From Phaeosaccion multiseriatum (taxonomy: Eukaryota > Ochrophyta, other classes), in the NCBI GenBank assembly GCA_965112735.1, contig OZ218964.1, forward strand, positions 558,001-622,000: DNA of 64,000 bases, given 5' to 3'. Under the pieces are notes generated by a model, which saw nothing but the letters and a program-made list of their open reading frames with translations, ran no database searches and was not told the DNA's origin. Positions 33,801 to 47,176 of this stretch are shown piece after piece. Numbering within the stretch: the first letter of the stretch is position 1; each line of letters begins with the position of its first letter. The position numbers and the translations under genes were made by a program.

Positions 33801-36771
33801 ATCAGGTATCAGGTATCAGGTGTCAGGTGTCAGGTATCAGGTGTCAGGTGTCAGGTGTCAGGTGTCAGGTATCAGGTATCAGGTGTCAGGTATCAGGTGT
33901 CAGGTATCAGGTGTCAGGTGTCAGGTATCAGGTGTCAGGTGTCAGGTATCAGGTATCAGGTGTCAGGTATCAGGTGTCAGGTATCAGGTGTCAGGTGTCA
34001 GGTGTCAGGTGTCAGGTATCAGGTATCAGGTGTCAGGTGTCAGGTGTCAGGTGTCAGGTGTCAGGTATCAGGTGTCAGGTATCAGGTGTCGGGTGTCAGG
34101 TGTCAGGTGTCAGGTATCAGGTATCAGGTGTCAGGTGTCAGGTATCAGGTGTCAGGTATCAGGTGTCAGGTGTCAGGTATCAGGTGTCAGGTGTCAGGTA
34201 TCAGGTATCACGTGTCAGGTATCAGGTGTCAGGTATCAGGTATCAGGTGTCAGGTGTCTGGCTCTTGTGTATGTGTGTCTATAGTCCCCTCCCCTTTCCT
34301 TGCTCGTCCTTCTTGGTGTGGGCCTATGTTCGTCTCCCCTCGTCCTCCTAACCCCGCCTGTTCCTACCCCGACACTTTTCCATGGCACAGAGCTCCAGTC
34401 AGAGTGGGTCTGTCTTCGTGCACAGAGGGAGCTGGCGCTTGTCGTCAGGGGGGTGCCCCCCGGGGGCCCCACTGTGGAAGCGAAGGGGGGAGAGGGAGAG
34501 GGAGAGGGAGAGGGGGCGGTGTTCGTGCCTCCCGACTCCCTTATGGAGCACCTCGGTGAGGCGGAGCAGACGGTGCGGGTTGTGCGGCAGCGGCTGGAGG
34601 GGCTGCAGAGAGAGGCAAGGAGGGTCAGGGACACGCGCCTCGCCTTCAGGGAGACAAGAAGAAGGAGCCTCGAGAAGGACGATGGTAAGGGAACATATTC
34701 GGGTGGGAGGGGAAGCAGTTGGTGATACAGTGGGAGGGAAGAATCCTTTGGAAGGGAAAGAGGGCCGCTGCTTCCTTCGTGGGTGGAGAGAATGCGTCTT
34801 CCCCCTCCTGTCCTGACAGCCGCTCCCTGCCCCTGCCTGTCGTCCATTGTACTTCTCTTACAGGGGCGTCCATGGCGCTAACCCTGGCAGCCATGGCAGC
34901 ACATTCGCTGCTGTGCGACATGGTGGCGGCACCCAACGACCTCGACAGGTCCTTCCTCTCGGGCACGGAGGCAAAGGTACGGTATTGACACGGTATTGAC
35001 ACGGTATTGACATGGTATTGAGGGCCCGAGTGTGAGCAGAGAGCCCTCTCCTCTCCTCTCCCTTGCGCCCCCTTGACTGTTGACTGGTTGTGCCCATGTG
35101 TCTCCATAATCACGCAGCATATGGACGTGAACATGGATCTGGCCAACGCCGCCGCCGCCAGCATCGCTGCCGGGGGCGCCTCCTCCTCCTCCTCCTCCTC
35201 CTCCTCCTCCTCCTCCTCCTCGTCGTCGTCGTCGTCCTCGTACATGGCGCCTCTCTCCTCCGGTGAGTGAGCGAAGCGGGCAAAGGGGCAGCAGTGCGAA
35301 GACTCTCACCAACCATGCCTTTCCCATGCCTTTCCCCCCCGAGAAGCCGACTGACTGCCCCTCTCATCTTCTCCCGTCCCCTGTGACCCCTGTGCCTCAT
35401 GCATTGGATACCACAGCCTACCAAGCGCACTCCAAGGGCCGTTCGGCGGCGGCTGCAGCGGCTGCGGCGGCCCCTCCCCCCACACCGCTGCCCATCCTGC
35501 TGCAGTCCGCTGTGGCTCGAGCGCAGTGGGACTCGCACTGGCGGGAGGAGTGGTGCTTCCTCTACCCCTCCTTCCTCTTGGCCTGGGCGCCCAAGGGCCG
35601 CAAACCCTCGTGGACCCTCTCCCTGGTCGAGGTTAGGGCTGTCTCAGCCGTGTCTGACGACGGGCAGGCGGCTCCTTCTTCTTCTTGTGCTTCAGCTTTT
35701 TGTCATTCTCCGCCGCTGCCGGGGCTGTTCTGCCTCTCGCTGGAGACGCTGGCCAGAGTGCACTACCTCGCCTTCTCCTCCAGGGAGGGCCGGGACAAGT
35801 GGCTCGACGCTCTGCAGGAAGGCTTGGAGAGCACCCGGGCCAGGGCAGAGGCAGAGGGCAGGTACAGTAACGAGGCGGGGGGGACTCTGCTCCGGGATGT
35901 GCTTTCAGTGCCAGCTTCTGTTTTCAGGCTTAGTTCCGTTCCAAGTGTCTCAGGCAAGTTCAAGCCTTGCCCGTCTGACCCCTTTAGCCCCGTGTGCCTG
36001 CCCTACCCATCCATGTGCCTGCAGCAGGGCGGACGCCATCGGCTCTCTGCTTAGTGGCGGCGGCGGCAGAGACGGGCTCGACGCCTTCGTGCTCAAGTCG
36101 GGGCAGTGGAGGCCCCCCACCCGCCTCGTGCTCAACTCGAGGAGGCTGCCCTTCGACACCGCCCCAACTCGGAAACCCACACAGGCGGAGCTCTTGGCCC
36201 TGCCCGCCGATCTCCTCAAGGTGTGTGTATGTGCGTATGTACGTGTGTGTGTGCGTGTATGTGCGCGTGCGTGTGTGTGTACGTGTGTGTGTGTGTGTGC
36301 GTGCGTGTGCCTGTGTGTGTTTGCTTGTGACCCCGTCCCGTCCTATGCTTCTTGCTGCCCCCCAATGCACTGCACTGCCCTTCCGCTGCCTCTCCCTTTT
36401 TTCTTTCTTTCCTCTCTCTCCTCTCTCTCCTCTCTCTGCTCCAATCAATCCATCACTCGATCGATCGATCGATCAGGCGGCGTGTGCCTTGACAATGGAT
36501 GGCAGCACTCCCCTCCCTTTGGTGTCGTTTCTGGACGCGGTGTCTCTGTTCAAGCACGTGCAGCTCAGCGCCATTGACGTGGCGGGCGACGCAGCGGTGG
36601 CTTTCTTCATCAACCTCTACCACACCCTGGTCAGTGCAGTACAGTGCCGTGCAGTGCCGGAGAGCTCCAATTGGGACATACAGTTCACGCCGAACTACGA
36701 CAGACGCTGATCCCAACCCTGATTCCGATCCTGATCCTGACCCTGACCCTGGCCCTCACCCTCACCCTGAC

Positions 36772-36821
<50 letters not shown>

Positions 36822-38412
36822 TTGGCCCCAACTCAAACCCTGGCCCTCACCCTCACTCCCATTTTCACCCTCACCCTCACCACCCTCACCCTCACCCTCA
36901 CCTTGCCCCTGACCCTGACCCTGGCCCTGTTGTTCCCTGCCGCAGGTGCAGCACATGCTGCTGGTGCTGGGCCCTCCCCCTGCCTCGGCCAAGGAGTGGG
37001 CATCCGTGTTCAGCACCGTGAGCTACGAAGTTGGCGACGACGTGTTCTCCCTCGCGGAGCTGGAGCACTGCGTGGTACGGCCCCGTGGATGACATGACAA
37101 CCGGGAGGGGTCAGGGAGGAGCTTGCTTGCCACAGTCAGTCAAATTGCGAAATGCGCTCCCCCTGCTCCTCCTGCTCCTCCTGCTCCTCCTCTTGCTGCT
37201 GTTGCTGCTGCTACTGACCCACCATGCTGTGCGCCTTGCCCATGCCTCGTCCTCGCCCCTCTCCTATATATATATATATATTATGTATCAGATCCGCGGC
37301 AAGCTGTCCCGTCCGCAGTACCCCCCTTCGAGCAGCAGCCAAAGGGCGTACGGCGGCCTCACCACCTCCAAGCGCGCCTTTCCCCCGCCCGCCCCCCCCT
37401 CGTCCTGTGCCCACTACCGTTACGCGCTGCTGTCGGAGGCGGTGGACACAAGGGTGAACTTCATCCTCTGCAGCGGCTCTCTGTCCGACCCTCCCTTCGT
37501 GTGTGCGCTCGAGAGTGACCGCCTGGAGGAGGGCATGAATCACGCGTGCGGCGCCTTCTGCGAGCACACCATTGAGGTGCGTACCTTAGCTTAGGCCTTA
37601 TCTGAAGGAAGGGAGGAAGGAAGACACCTCAAGAAAGGCAGAGCAGCAGAGTCGCCCGGCCTGGCCCTGTGCTCGGAGGGGTGAGAGCGCCTCGCTTGGT
37701 GTCTGACATGACCTCTCGCTCTCCCTCCCTCCCTCCCTCCCTCCCTCCCTCCCTCCCATCCACTGCCATCCCCGTCAACAGGTCGATGTGAAGCGGAAGC
37801 AGATCAAGTTCCACCCTAATCTGCAGATCTTCGCCGCGGACTTTGGCGTCCGAAATGACACGCTGAACGTGCTCCGGTGCGTATGCGTGTGTGTGTATGT
37901 GTGTGTGTGTGTGCGTGTGTTGTGTGTGTGTGTGGGTGTGTGTGTGAGTGTGTGAGTGTGTGTGTGTGTGTGCATGTGTGTGTGTTTGTGTACGTGTGTG
38001 TTTGGTGTGTGTGTGCGTGTGGGTGTGTGCGTGTGTGCATGCATCCGTCCTGCCAGGGGCTTCGACTCTTGTGAATACCGCCACTGATAGACCCCAGAGC
38101 GTGTGTCCGGTGCCCCTCTTCCTCTCTCATGCATCACACCCGTATGTACGCCTAACAACTGGCGACTCACTCCCCCCCCCCCCGCCTCCGCCCGTCTCCC
38201 CCTCCTTCCCGTGCAGTTACTGCCTCCGCTTCGTGGGCGAGCGGCTGCTGAACGACATCAGCGAGGTGATGGCCTTGGCGGACGACACGAGCGGCACCAG
38301 CAGCGGCACCAGCACCATCAAGTACAAGTACAGCCCCTTCGCCTTCAAGTGCCACAAAGGACTCGCACTCGCCGGGGCTCCAGGGGAGGAAGGAGGAGGA
38401 GGTGTGGCATAG
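28898..38412 (+). CDS. Large membrane-linked protein: DUF1769-like, PH and DUF547 domains
   Basis: Twenty exons: 28898-29239, 29405-29551, 29641-29788, 29980-30164, 30287-30424, 30553-31008, 31310-31457, 31662-31765, 31946-32073, 32204-33261, 34391-34684, 34864-34976, 35118-35262, 35417-35861, 36028-36220, 36477-36629, 36946-37074, 37292-37576, 37782-37876, 38217-38412. Total 1633 residues, all phases consistent. N-terminus: two hydrophobic stretches (residues 1-45). Residues about 115-330 resemble DUF1769/Duc1, a phosphoinositide-linked family in fungi ([42 protein letters not shown]). Acidic and Gly-rich low-complexity parts follow, with a possible beta-trefoil-like part in exons 7-10. Exon 14 is a PH domain ([19 protein letters not shown] ... 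[11 protein letters not shown]). Exons 16-19 match DUF547 ([25 protein letters not shown]). A role at a phosphoinositide membrane is inference. Intron 10 contains the heptamer array. Confidence 0.85.
31485..31643 (+). repeat. (GACT)n and (CTCA)n tandem repeats
   Basis: Intron 7 of the DUF547 gene consists almost wholly of tetramer repeats: GACT units from near the donor, then CACT/CTCA units leading to the acceptor at 31661. Confidence 0.95.
33279..34259 (+). repeat. Heptamer minisatellite GGTGTCA/GGTATCA, about 140 units
   Basis: About 981 bp of uninterrupted 7-bp units filling intron 10 of the DUF547 gene. Two main variants (TGTC and TATC) alternate without simple order; rare variants (GATGTCA, CACGTATGAG, CACGTTTGAG) mark a 336-bp (48-unit) higher-order duplication at 33383 and 33719. 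Each unit holds CAG|GT, i.e. both acceptor-like and donor-like dinucleotides. All three forward frames are open across the array because 21 nt encode GVRCQVS without stops. The upstream exon frame enters it openly, but the downstream exon (34391) is in another frame, so it is read here as intron. Confidence 0.95.
34979..35025 (+). repeat. 12-bp tandem repeat (ACGGTATTGACA) after a splice donor
   Basis: Four units beginning two bases inside intron 12 of the DUF547 gene (GTACGGTATTGACACGGTAT...). The unit includes GGTATT, a weak donor-like word. Confidence 0.9.
36719..36935 (+). repeat. CCCTCA/CCCTGA hexamer array
   Basis: About 215 bp of hexamers (CCCTGA at both ends, CCCTCA in the middle) in intron 16 of the DUF547 gene, ending 10 bp before the acceptor at 36945. 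It differs from the usual telomere unit (CCCTAA) by one base. More likely an expanded polypyrimidine tract than telomeric DNA. Confidence 0.9.
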
Positions 38413-39122
38413 CTCCTCGCAGTCAGTCGCCTTGGGGACTGCGCGAGCACGACGTGCCCTGGACCTGCCTGCCTACTACCCCACCCCCTTTGCTACAGGA
38501 GGGGGAGGAGGAGGAGGAGGAGGAGGGGCTTTGTCCCGCTCAGGCATCAATCAGTCTTCACTTCCACGGCACTCCTCGACTGCTACAGGTCTATTCTTCA
38601 GTAGCATGCTACTGACTTTGGCAGATAACTGACCCGTTCTACCGTATCGCGCCGGTCGACGCCCGCAATAGTTAGCAGCAGTAGTAGGGACGGCATTTGT
38701 GCCGCAGCCAGTCCACGATAGACAAACGTGCTTTCGACGTATCGTGGGGGGTACGGTATCCACACTGATGCAATGGTATTGAGGTGGAGCACAACGCGCA
38801 GTGCAGTGAAGCAGCACTGAAGCAGCAGGCTACCCAGAGAGTCGACAGTCGACAGAGGGAGAATATACACGTACAAAAACAACATCGACCGCATTTTTTG
38901 TCACCATCAACAGCTTGGCTCTTCACTGTTCGACCCCTGACGTGCTATCGACCACATTCTCGATAGCATGCTATCTCGGCCGATACAATACAATCCCTCC
39001 CGAGAGGAGGTGGCTCTGGGCTGGGTGGAAGCATATAGAAATCCCAGGGGGGTCCCCCCCGGGGCGGTGTTCCCCACTGCCGCTGATTTCAGGCAAAGAG
39101 GAGCTCCTGCGTTGCGGACAAG
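38413..39122. other. Intergenic region with partial TIR element
   Basis: 710 bp between the DUF547 gene stop and the SEC61 start, both plus strand. No coding region supported. It contains a (GGA)n tract (38500-38527) and, at 38930-38990, a sequence matching the right terminus of the TIR element at 2279-2485. Confidence 0.5.
38930..38990 (+). mobile_element. Solo or truncated end of the TIR element family
   Basis: TCGACCCCTGAC followed by GTGCTATCGACCACATTCTCGATAGCATGCTATC (split: TCG-ACC-ACATTCTCGATAGC core) parallels the reverse complement of 2440-2485, including the CCACATTCTCGATAGC block. No matching opposite end seen, so it looks like a truncated copy. It lies about 130-190 bp upstream of the SEC61 start codon. 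Confidence 0.7.
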
Positions 39123-42387
<3,265 letters not shown>

Positions 42388-43374
42388 ACAGGAAGGAAGG
42401 CATGCCACTTCCAATCTCGATTCTCAAAATAGCATGGCGTTATACTGGAAGGTCCGGACATATATATTTACGAGGGATGGGGTAGAGGGGGCTTGGAGGA
42501 GGAGGAGGAGGAGGAGGAGGAGAGAGCTCAAGGGCCGAGGCGGGGCTCTGCAGTTGGCAGCGAAGTTGGCGCTGAGGGCAAAACCGCACAAGAGGAGTTA
42601 TCAGGCTCCTCGGCTTTGGCAGCGGCGCGGGGGGGGGGGCATTTCGGTGTCTCTCGCTGTCGATTCCATGTCAGAGTCAAGCAGGGGCGGGGGGGGTGAG
42701 GGCTTTTCCCGTTGACGGTGGGACCGGTATAGGGTGGGAGGGAGGCATGCTTTCCTTCATGCTTTCCTTCCTATACCTCTGTCCGTCCCATCGTCAGCGT
42801 CACCCAACGTCCTTTAGGTGTGCGTGCTTTCATTTCCGACGTGAGCTGTGGGCAGCTGCGGCTGAAGAGAACTTCAGCGGAAGAGAGAGAGAGAGAGGGG
42901 GGGGGGGGGAAGCGGAGGAAGTGGAGGAAGTAAAGGAGAGGGGTGAGGGGATAGAGCGAAAGGGAGAGGTGCTGGGCCGGCCAACAAGTCATGCTGGCTT
43001 TCGAGAAGGGGGAGGGAGGAAGGGAGCTAAAATGATCAGGAAACAATGCGAGAAACGCAGCTCTTTTATCACTTGCACAAAACGGCTGTATTAGCCTTTT
43101 CTCTCCTCCCCTCCTTTCACTCATTCAATGCTGCATTACTAACCTTAACCGCTCACTCACTCGCCCTCTCACTCCTTCAATACTTCCAACTTACTGCTGC
43201 TCACTCACTCATTCACTTACGACATTAAATGGCCAAGACCATCCAAAAAGCCCCAAAAATCTCAACTCTACAAGTATCCACAAAAAGTATGTACGCGTAG
43301 GTAAAAAAGCCCGCCCCTACCCTTCTTCTCTTTCCACATCCAACCACACCACACCCACACCTTCCCTTCCCTCC
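42388..43374. other. Convergent intergenic region, no gene seen
   Basis: 987 bp between the stops of SEC61 (+) and the beta-propeller gene (-). Contains a (GGA)n tract at 42496-42523, short purine runs near 42885-42950, and CTCACTCA-like words near 43150-43220. Open frames are low-complexity and unsupported. Confidence 0.5.
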
Positions 43375-45002
43375 TCACACAAAGGTGCCCTGCGGGTCTG
43401 AGTGGTGTGCCATCGTCGCTCTGTATTGCCGCCTCTTGTACGTTTTGAAACCCACCACCCCAAGCACCGCGGCGGCGAGGATGCATGCTCCTGCCGTCAA
43501 GCCGGCCCCGACTCCCCTCCCCCCGCCGCCCCCCCCGCCCCCCCCGCCCGCCGCTTCCCCCCCCCCCGCCCTCGTCACAGGGGCGTCTCCTCCCATGGGC
43601 GCCCCGTTGAGCCTGAGCAAAAAGCCCACGGGCGCCAAGCCGCCCTGGGGGTCCTGGCTCCAGGCCCAGTTCTCAGAGCTGCTGGACGTCTGTGCCGTGC
43701 CAAAGGCACCCGCAGAGCCGCCCGTGAGGAAGACGCTGTTCTCGTCGAGTACAGACACGGCGGTGAGCTTCTCGTCGTAGCTGGTGCCGTCCTGCCACCT
43801 AAACAGCTCCTCTCCGGTGTGCGCGTCCAGCCCGATGGCGAGGAAGTCATTCCCGCCGTGGTTGATGCGCGAGTAGGCCCCGTTGGTGGAGCCCACGAGC
43901 ACCACAGTGTTGTCGTTGAGCCTGGCAATATCATGAATGTTGTCGTTGCCGTGGCTGCCCCCCTGCCACTTCCAAAGCTCCTCGAGGTTTGCGTTGAGCG
44001 CCACCGCAATCACGTCTTCGCCTCCCGCGTTTTTGCCCGCAAAATCTCCATCGGTGTGCCCCGCAAAGACGGCCGTGTCCCCCACCTGCACGCCCGCCCG
44101 CAGCGCGCCCACCGTGCCGGCCGCGGACTTGCTCCGCCAGCTGTTGGTCTCCTGATCTTCGTCTAAGCGGGGGTCCAGGCTCAATACGTACAAGTCGGCG
44201 GTGCTGTCCCGCATGCTCATGCCGGCAAGGAGCACGGTCCCGTCGTCAACCGCCACCGACGTGAAGGGCACGTCAATGACGCCCTCCGTGTCGCTGGGCT
44301 GGGTGTTGAAGCTCCACTTCTCCTCGCCCGAGTCTACGTCGATACCAACCGCTCTGAACTGCACCGTCTGGTAGTTGGCGGTGGTGGACATGCCCGATAG
44401 TACCAAGGTCTCGCCGTCGCTGGTGAGCACGGAAGACAGAGAAGATTCCTCCACGAGCACATCATCCTCAAACTTCCAAATCTCGTCCTTCACCTCCGTG
44501 GGGTCAATGGCTACGGCCACGAAGCGCGTGTTCCTGGTTGGCGCCGATGGGTCCTCCACGTCCCCCGAGGTGGTGCCGCTGAACACCACCTTGTTGTCGC
44601 TCACCGCCACCACGGCTGCCAGAAAGTCCTCTCCCCGCGTCCCTGCGAGCTGCCAGCGCCAAAGCTCCTCTCCGTTATCTGGGTCCAGGGCGCAGGCGGC
44701 AAAGTCGTTGCCCTTGGCGTTGTAATCGGGGTCGAAGCTTCCTGCGGGTGGTGGGAGGGGGTAAGACGGACGAGTTAGTGGCACGGAAAGGGCACATGCC
44801 TGGGACAGGAGGGCCAAAGTAGAGTCCAATTCAACATTCAAACCTCCCCTCTCCACACCTTCATCTCCCTCTCCTTACCTTCCGTGGCCCCCACCATGAT
44901 GACTCCAGAGTCCACATGGATGGAGTCTTTGAACTCGGTGCCTGGGCGGATCTGCCACGACCACTCAATGGTAGTATCGTCCTCAGACAAGTCGGAAGCC
45001 AT
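43375..45002 (-). CDS. PQQ/SBBP-like beta-propeller protein with C-terminal membrane anchor
   Basis: Two exons 44879-45002 and 43375-44741, 496 residues. At least six repeats of about 55-65 residues share the pattern V.V.DN.VV..G.....G...FVAVA.D...GEE.W.W, e.g. LNANLEELWKWQGG and LDAHTGEELFRWQDG; this is a quinoprotein-like propeller. A Gly-rich linker then leads to one transmembrane helix (AGACILAAAVLGVVGF) followed by KTYKRRQYR, a stop-transfer charge cluster. That topology predicts an outside or lumenal propeller, yet the only in-frame start (MASDLSEDD) gives no signal peptide and a stop lies upstream. A 5' signal-peptide exon joined near 45003 is therefore likely but not located. No ligand residues can be named. 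Confidence 0.75.
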
Positions 45003-45409
45003 GCTCGTTGGTTGCTCACCGCTCACAAGGGGGCTTGTCTCTCACAAAGCGGCTTGTCTGTGGGAAGGGAGGGACGGGGGCGGGAGCGAGAGCAGACTGA
45101 GATGGAGCTGGACGTGTCCCCATTCCCTTTGACGTGTCCCCATTCCCTTTGGACTCCCCAGCCCTCTCTTTCCTTTGTCCTTTCTGTTCCGATGGGATCT
45201 CCAATCCCAAGCCACCATTTGAGCCAACAACGACGCTTAGGCATTCCCAGGACCTTCCCCTCACTCCTCTGTACCTGATGATGGGGATGGGAGGGGATTA
45301 CGCGCGTATATGATGTGATCGGATGTGTTGTCCCCTGAAGAAGAAAATTGTAAAAAAGTAAGCTTACGTAAGATCCTTACGAATGAGAGAACCGCTTTAG
45401 CATCCCTCT

Positions 45410-45776
45410 CACCATAGCTGCGGGATCGCTATTGACCCTTCGGGCCCAACAGCGCGCTATTGGCACGTATCAATAGCTGATAGCGTGTCGGCTGGCGCCG
45501 GCCATAGCTGGTCCATATTGCGCCGGCTGACGCCGGGCGGCAAAACAGTAGCTCTAGCTGGGAGGAGGGGATGAGAGCAGAGGAGCAGAGGCCCAATAGG
45601 TCAGAGGCGCGGTAGCTGAATCACGTCTGGTGTTGTTAGAGGCGCAATAGCTGAGGCGGGGGGGTCAGGGGGGGGGGAATAGCTGATAACGTGCCGGATA
45701 TATATGATATCGAATGATAGCTGGTACGGCCAAAAGCTCACAGCGTGGCTGAATAGCGCATCAGGGGTCGAATCCA
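45410..45776. mobile_element. Diverged copy of the TIR element family
   Basis: The right end AGCGCATCAGGGGTCGAA (45758-45775) matches the CAGGGGTCGA terminus of the element at 2279-2485. The interior repeats the same vocabulary: CGCTATTG, AATAGCTGATA, GGCTGGCGCCGGCC, GCCGGCTGACGCC. The left end near 45432 (ATTGACCCTTCGGG) is only weakly similar. Lies upstream of the beta-propeller gene. Confidence 0.55.
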
Positions 45777-45884
45777 GTGATGATGATGAGTACGGTGGCG
45801 GACGAGGGATACCCAGCTGAGCTCTATGGATCCACGCACAATTGAATCCAAAAGAAAATCGACCCAGGCCCACCAAAAGATAGA

Positions 45885-46625
45885 GTTGGCCGTGCCGGGC
45901 CTGACCAGCAGACGACAACTTGTGCCAGCGGTGTCTGACACGCACAGCAAAAGCCTTCTCGTAGAGCACCGGCCCTCGTCGCCCTCGCCACTCACGAAAG
46001 CTCCCGTCTGAGCCGTGCTCAAGGCAGAAGACATTTGCACCAAAGCAAGGTCTTGCCGCTGCCCGCCGTCGGATTCGTCCCTCCCGCTGTTGTTGTGCCG
46101 TGCGGCAGCTGAACTCCAGACGACCACACGTGTGCCAGCGGTGTCTGACACGCACAGTGAAAAGCCTGTCCGTAGAGCAGAGGCGCTCGTCGCCCTCGAT
46201 GCTCACGTCACCTCCCGTCAGAGCCGCGTAGTCAAGGCAACATACAACTGCACCGGACCGCCGGACCAGCTGTCTGCTGTTACCCACGTCATCTAGCATG
46301 TATCTGCTACTGCCGTGCCTTCCTGTGGTCGCACCGCTGCCACCGATGAGCACGATACCGCTGCTGCAGGAGTTGACCGTGCGGGAGCTGAGCTTCAGAC
46401 AGCCGCTCGTGCCTACAGTGGCAGTGTTCAGAGGACGCACAGTCAAAATAGACGCGCGAGGCCCTCGATGTCACGACACTTCCCGTCTGAGCCGCACTCA
46501 CGCCAGAACAAATCTGCGCCAGACCACTAGACCCTCGCCCTCCCGTGCCGCACTGCTGTTGCCGGAGTTGGCCGTGCCGGAGCCGACCACCAGACGACCA
46601 CTCGTGCCTGCCGTGTCAGCGCTCA
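45885..46625. repeat. Degenerate tandem repeat, about four units of 190-280 bp
   Basis: Units begin near 45885, 46092, 46373 and 46568, each opening with a form of GTTGGCCGTGCCGG...CAGACGAC and continuing to GTGCCAGCGGTGTCTGACACGCACAG (shown in pieces; the second part recurs almost exactly at 45925 and 46135). A second shared block is CACGTCACCTCCCGTCAGAG / CACGACACTTCCCGTCTGAG. The last unit overlaps the 3' end of the cysteine-rich gene, including its stop codon at 46623. Origin unknown; no open frame with a recognisable domain. Confidence 0.7.
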
Positions 46626-47136
46626 GTGCTTTTGCTGCGGGGGCGTTGACTGCCTCAGGTAGCTCTCCTGAAGCTTCCTCTGACCGAGGAGGAAGGGCTC
46701 ACAGTTGGGGCAGGGCACTTGCAAAACACACTTGGAACACCCCCCGCAATGCCACCAATCACTGCTGCGACAGACTTTACACTGGCGGCAGTGCCAGTGC
46801 TCGGGGTAGTGGAGCACCCGGAGTTGTTTGCGGGTCCCAGCGAGTTCTTTAGAGCAGAAGGACAGATAGAGCCCCAGCTTGCACTCAACCTGGAGGCAAG
46901 CGCGGACAAGATCCTCGTCTGCCCAGGCAGTTGCATCGGGCCCCTGCTCCTCCCCCGCCCTCCTCCTGGCCATTTTCGCGGTAAAAGTGGGGTCCCCCCG
47001 AATGAATGCAGCAAGGTCAGCGACCGAAGGGAAGGTCGAGGGAGAGAGGGGAAATGGGGGCTTGATCCTGCGGCAGAGAGAGAGGCAGAGACAGAGGCAG
47101 TGGAGGCTACACGTTGGCTTAATTCTCTGCCCGTCG

Positions 47137-47176
<40 letters not shown>

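Noticed and set aside
33279-34259. CRISPR-like array
   Set aside because: Units are contiguous heptamers with no spacers, and the context is a eukaryotic intron.
32204-34559. A single 782-residue open frame running through the heptamer array as a protein with VRCQVSG repeats
   Set aside because: The frame after the array does not match the next conserved exon (34391), and a GTGAGG donor plus CAG acceptor restore phase perfectly. The open frame is explained by the stop-free heptamer.
36719-36935. Interstitial telomere sequence
   Set aside because: The unit is CCCTCA/CCCTGA, not CCCTAA, and its place beside an acceptor fits an expanded pyrimidine tract.
45601-46446. 281-residue minus-strand frame with repeated VRVRHRWH words
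   Set aside because: The protein repeats only reflect the degenerate DNA tandem repeat; no start context or splice support.
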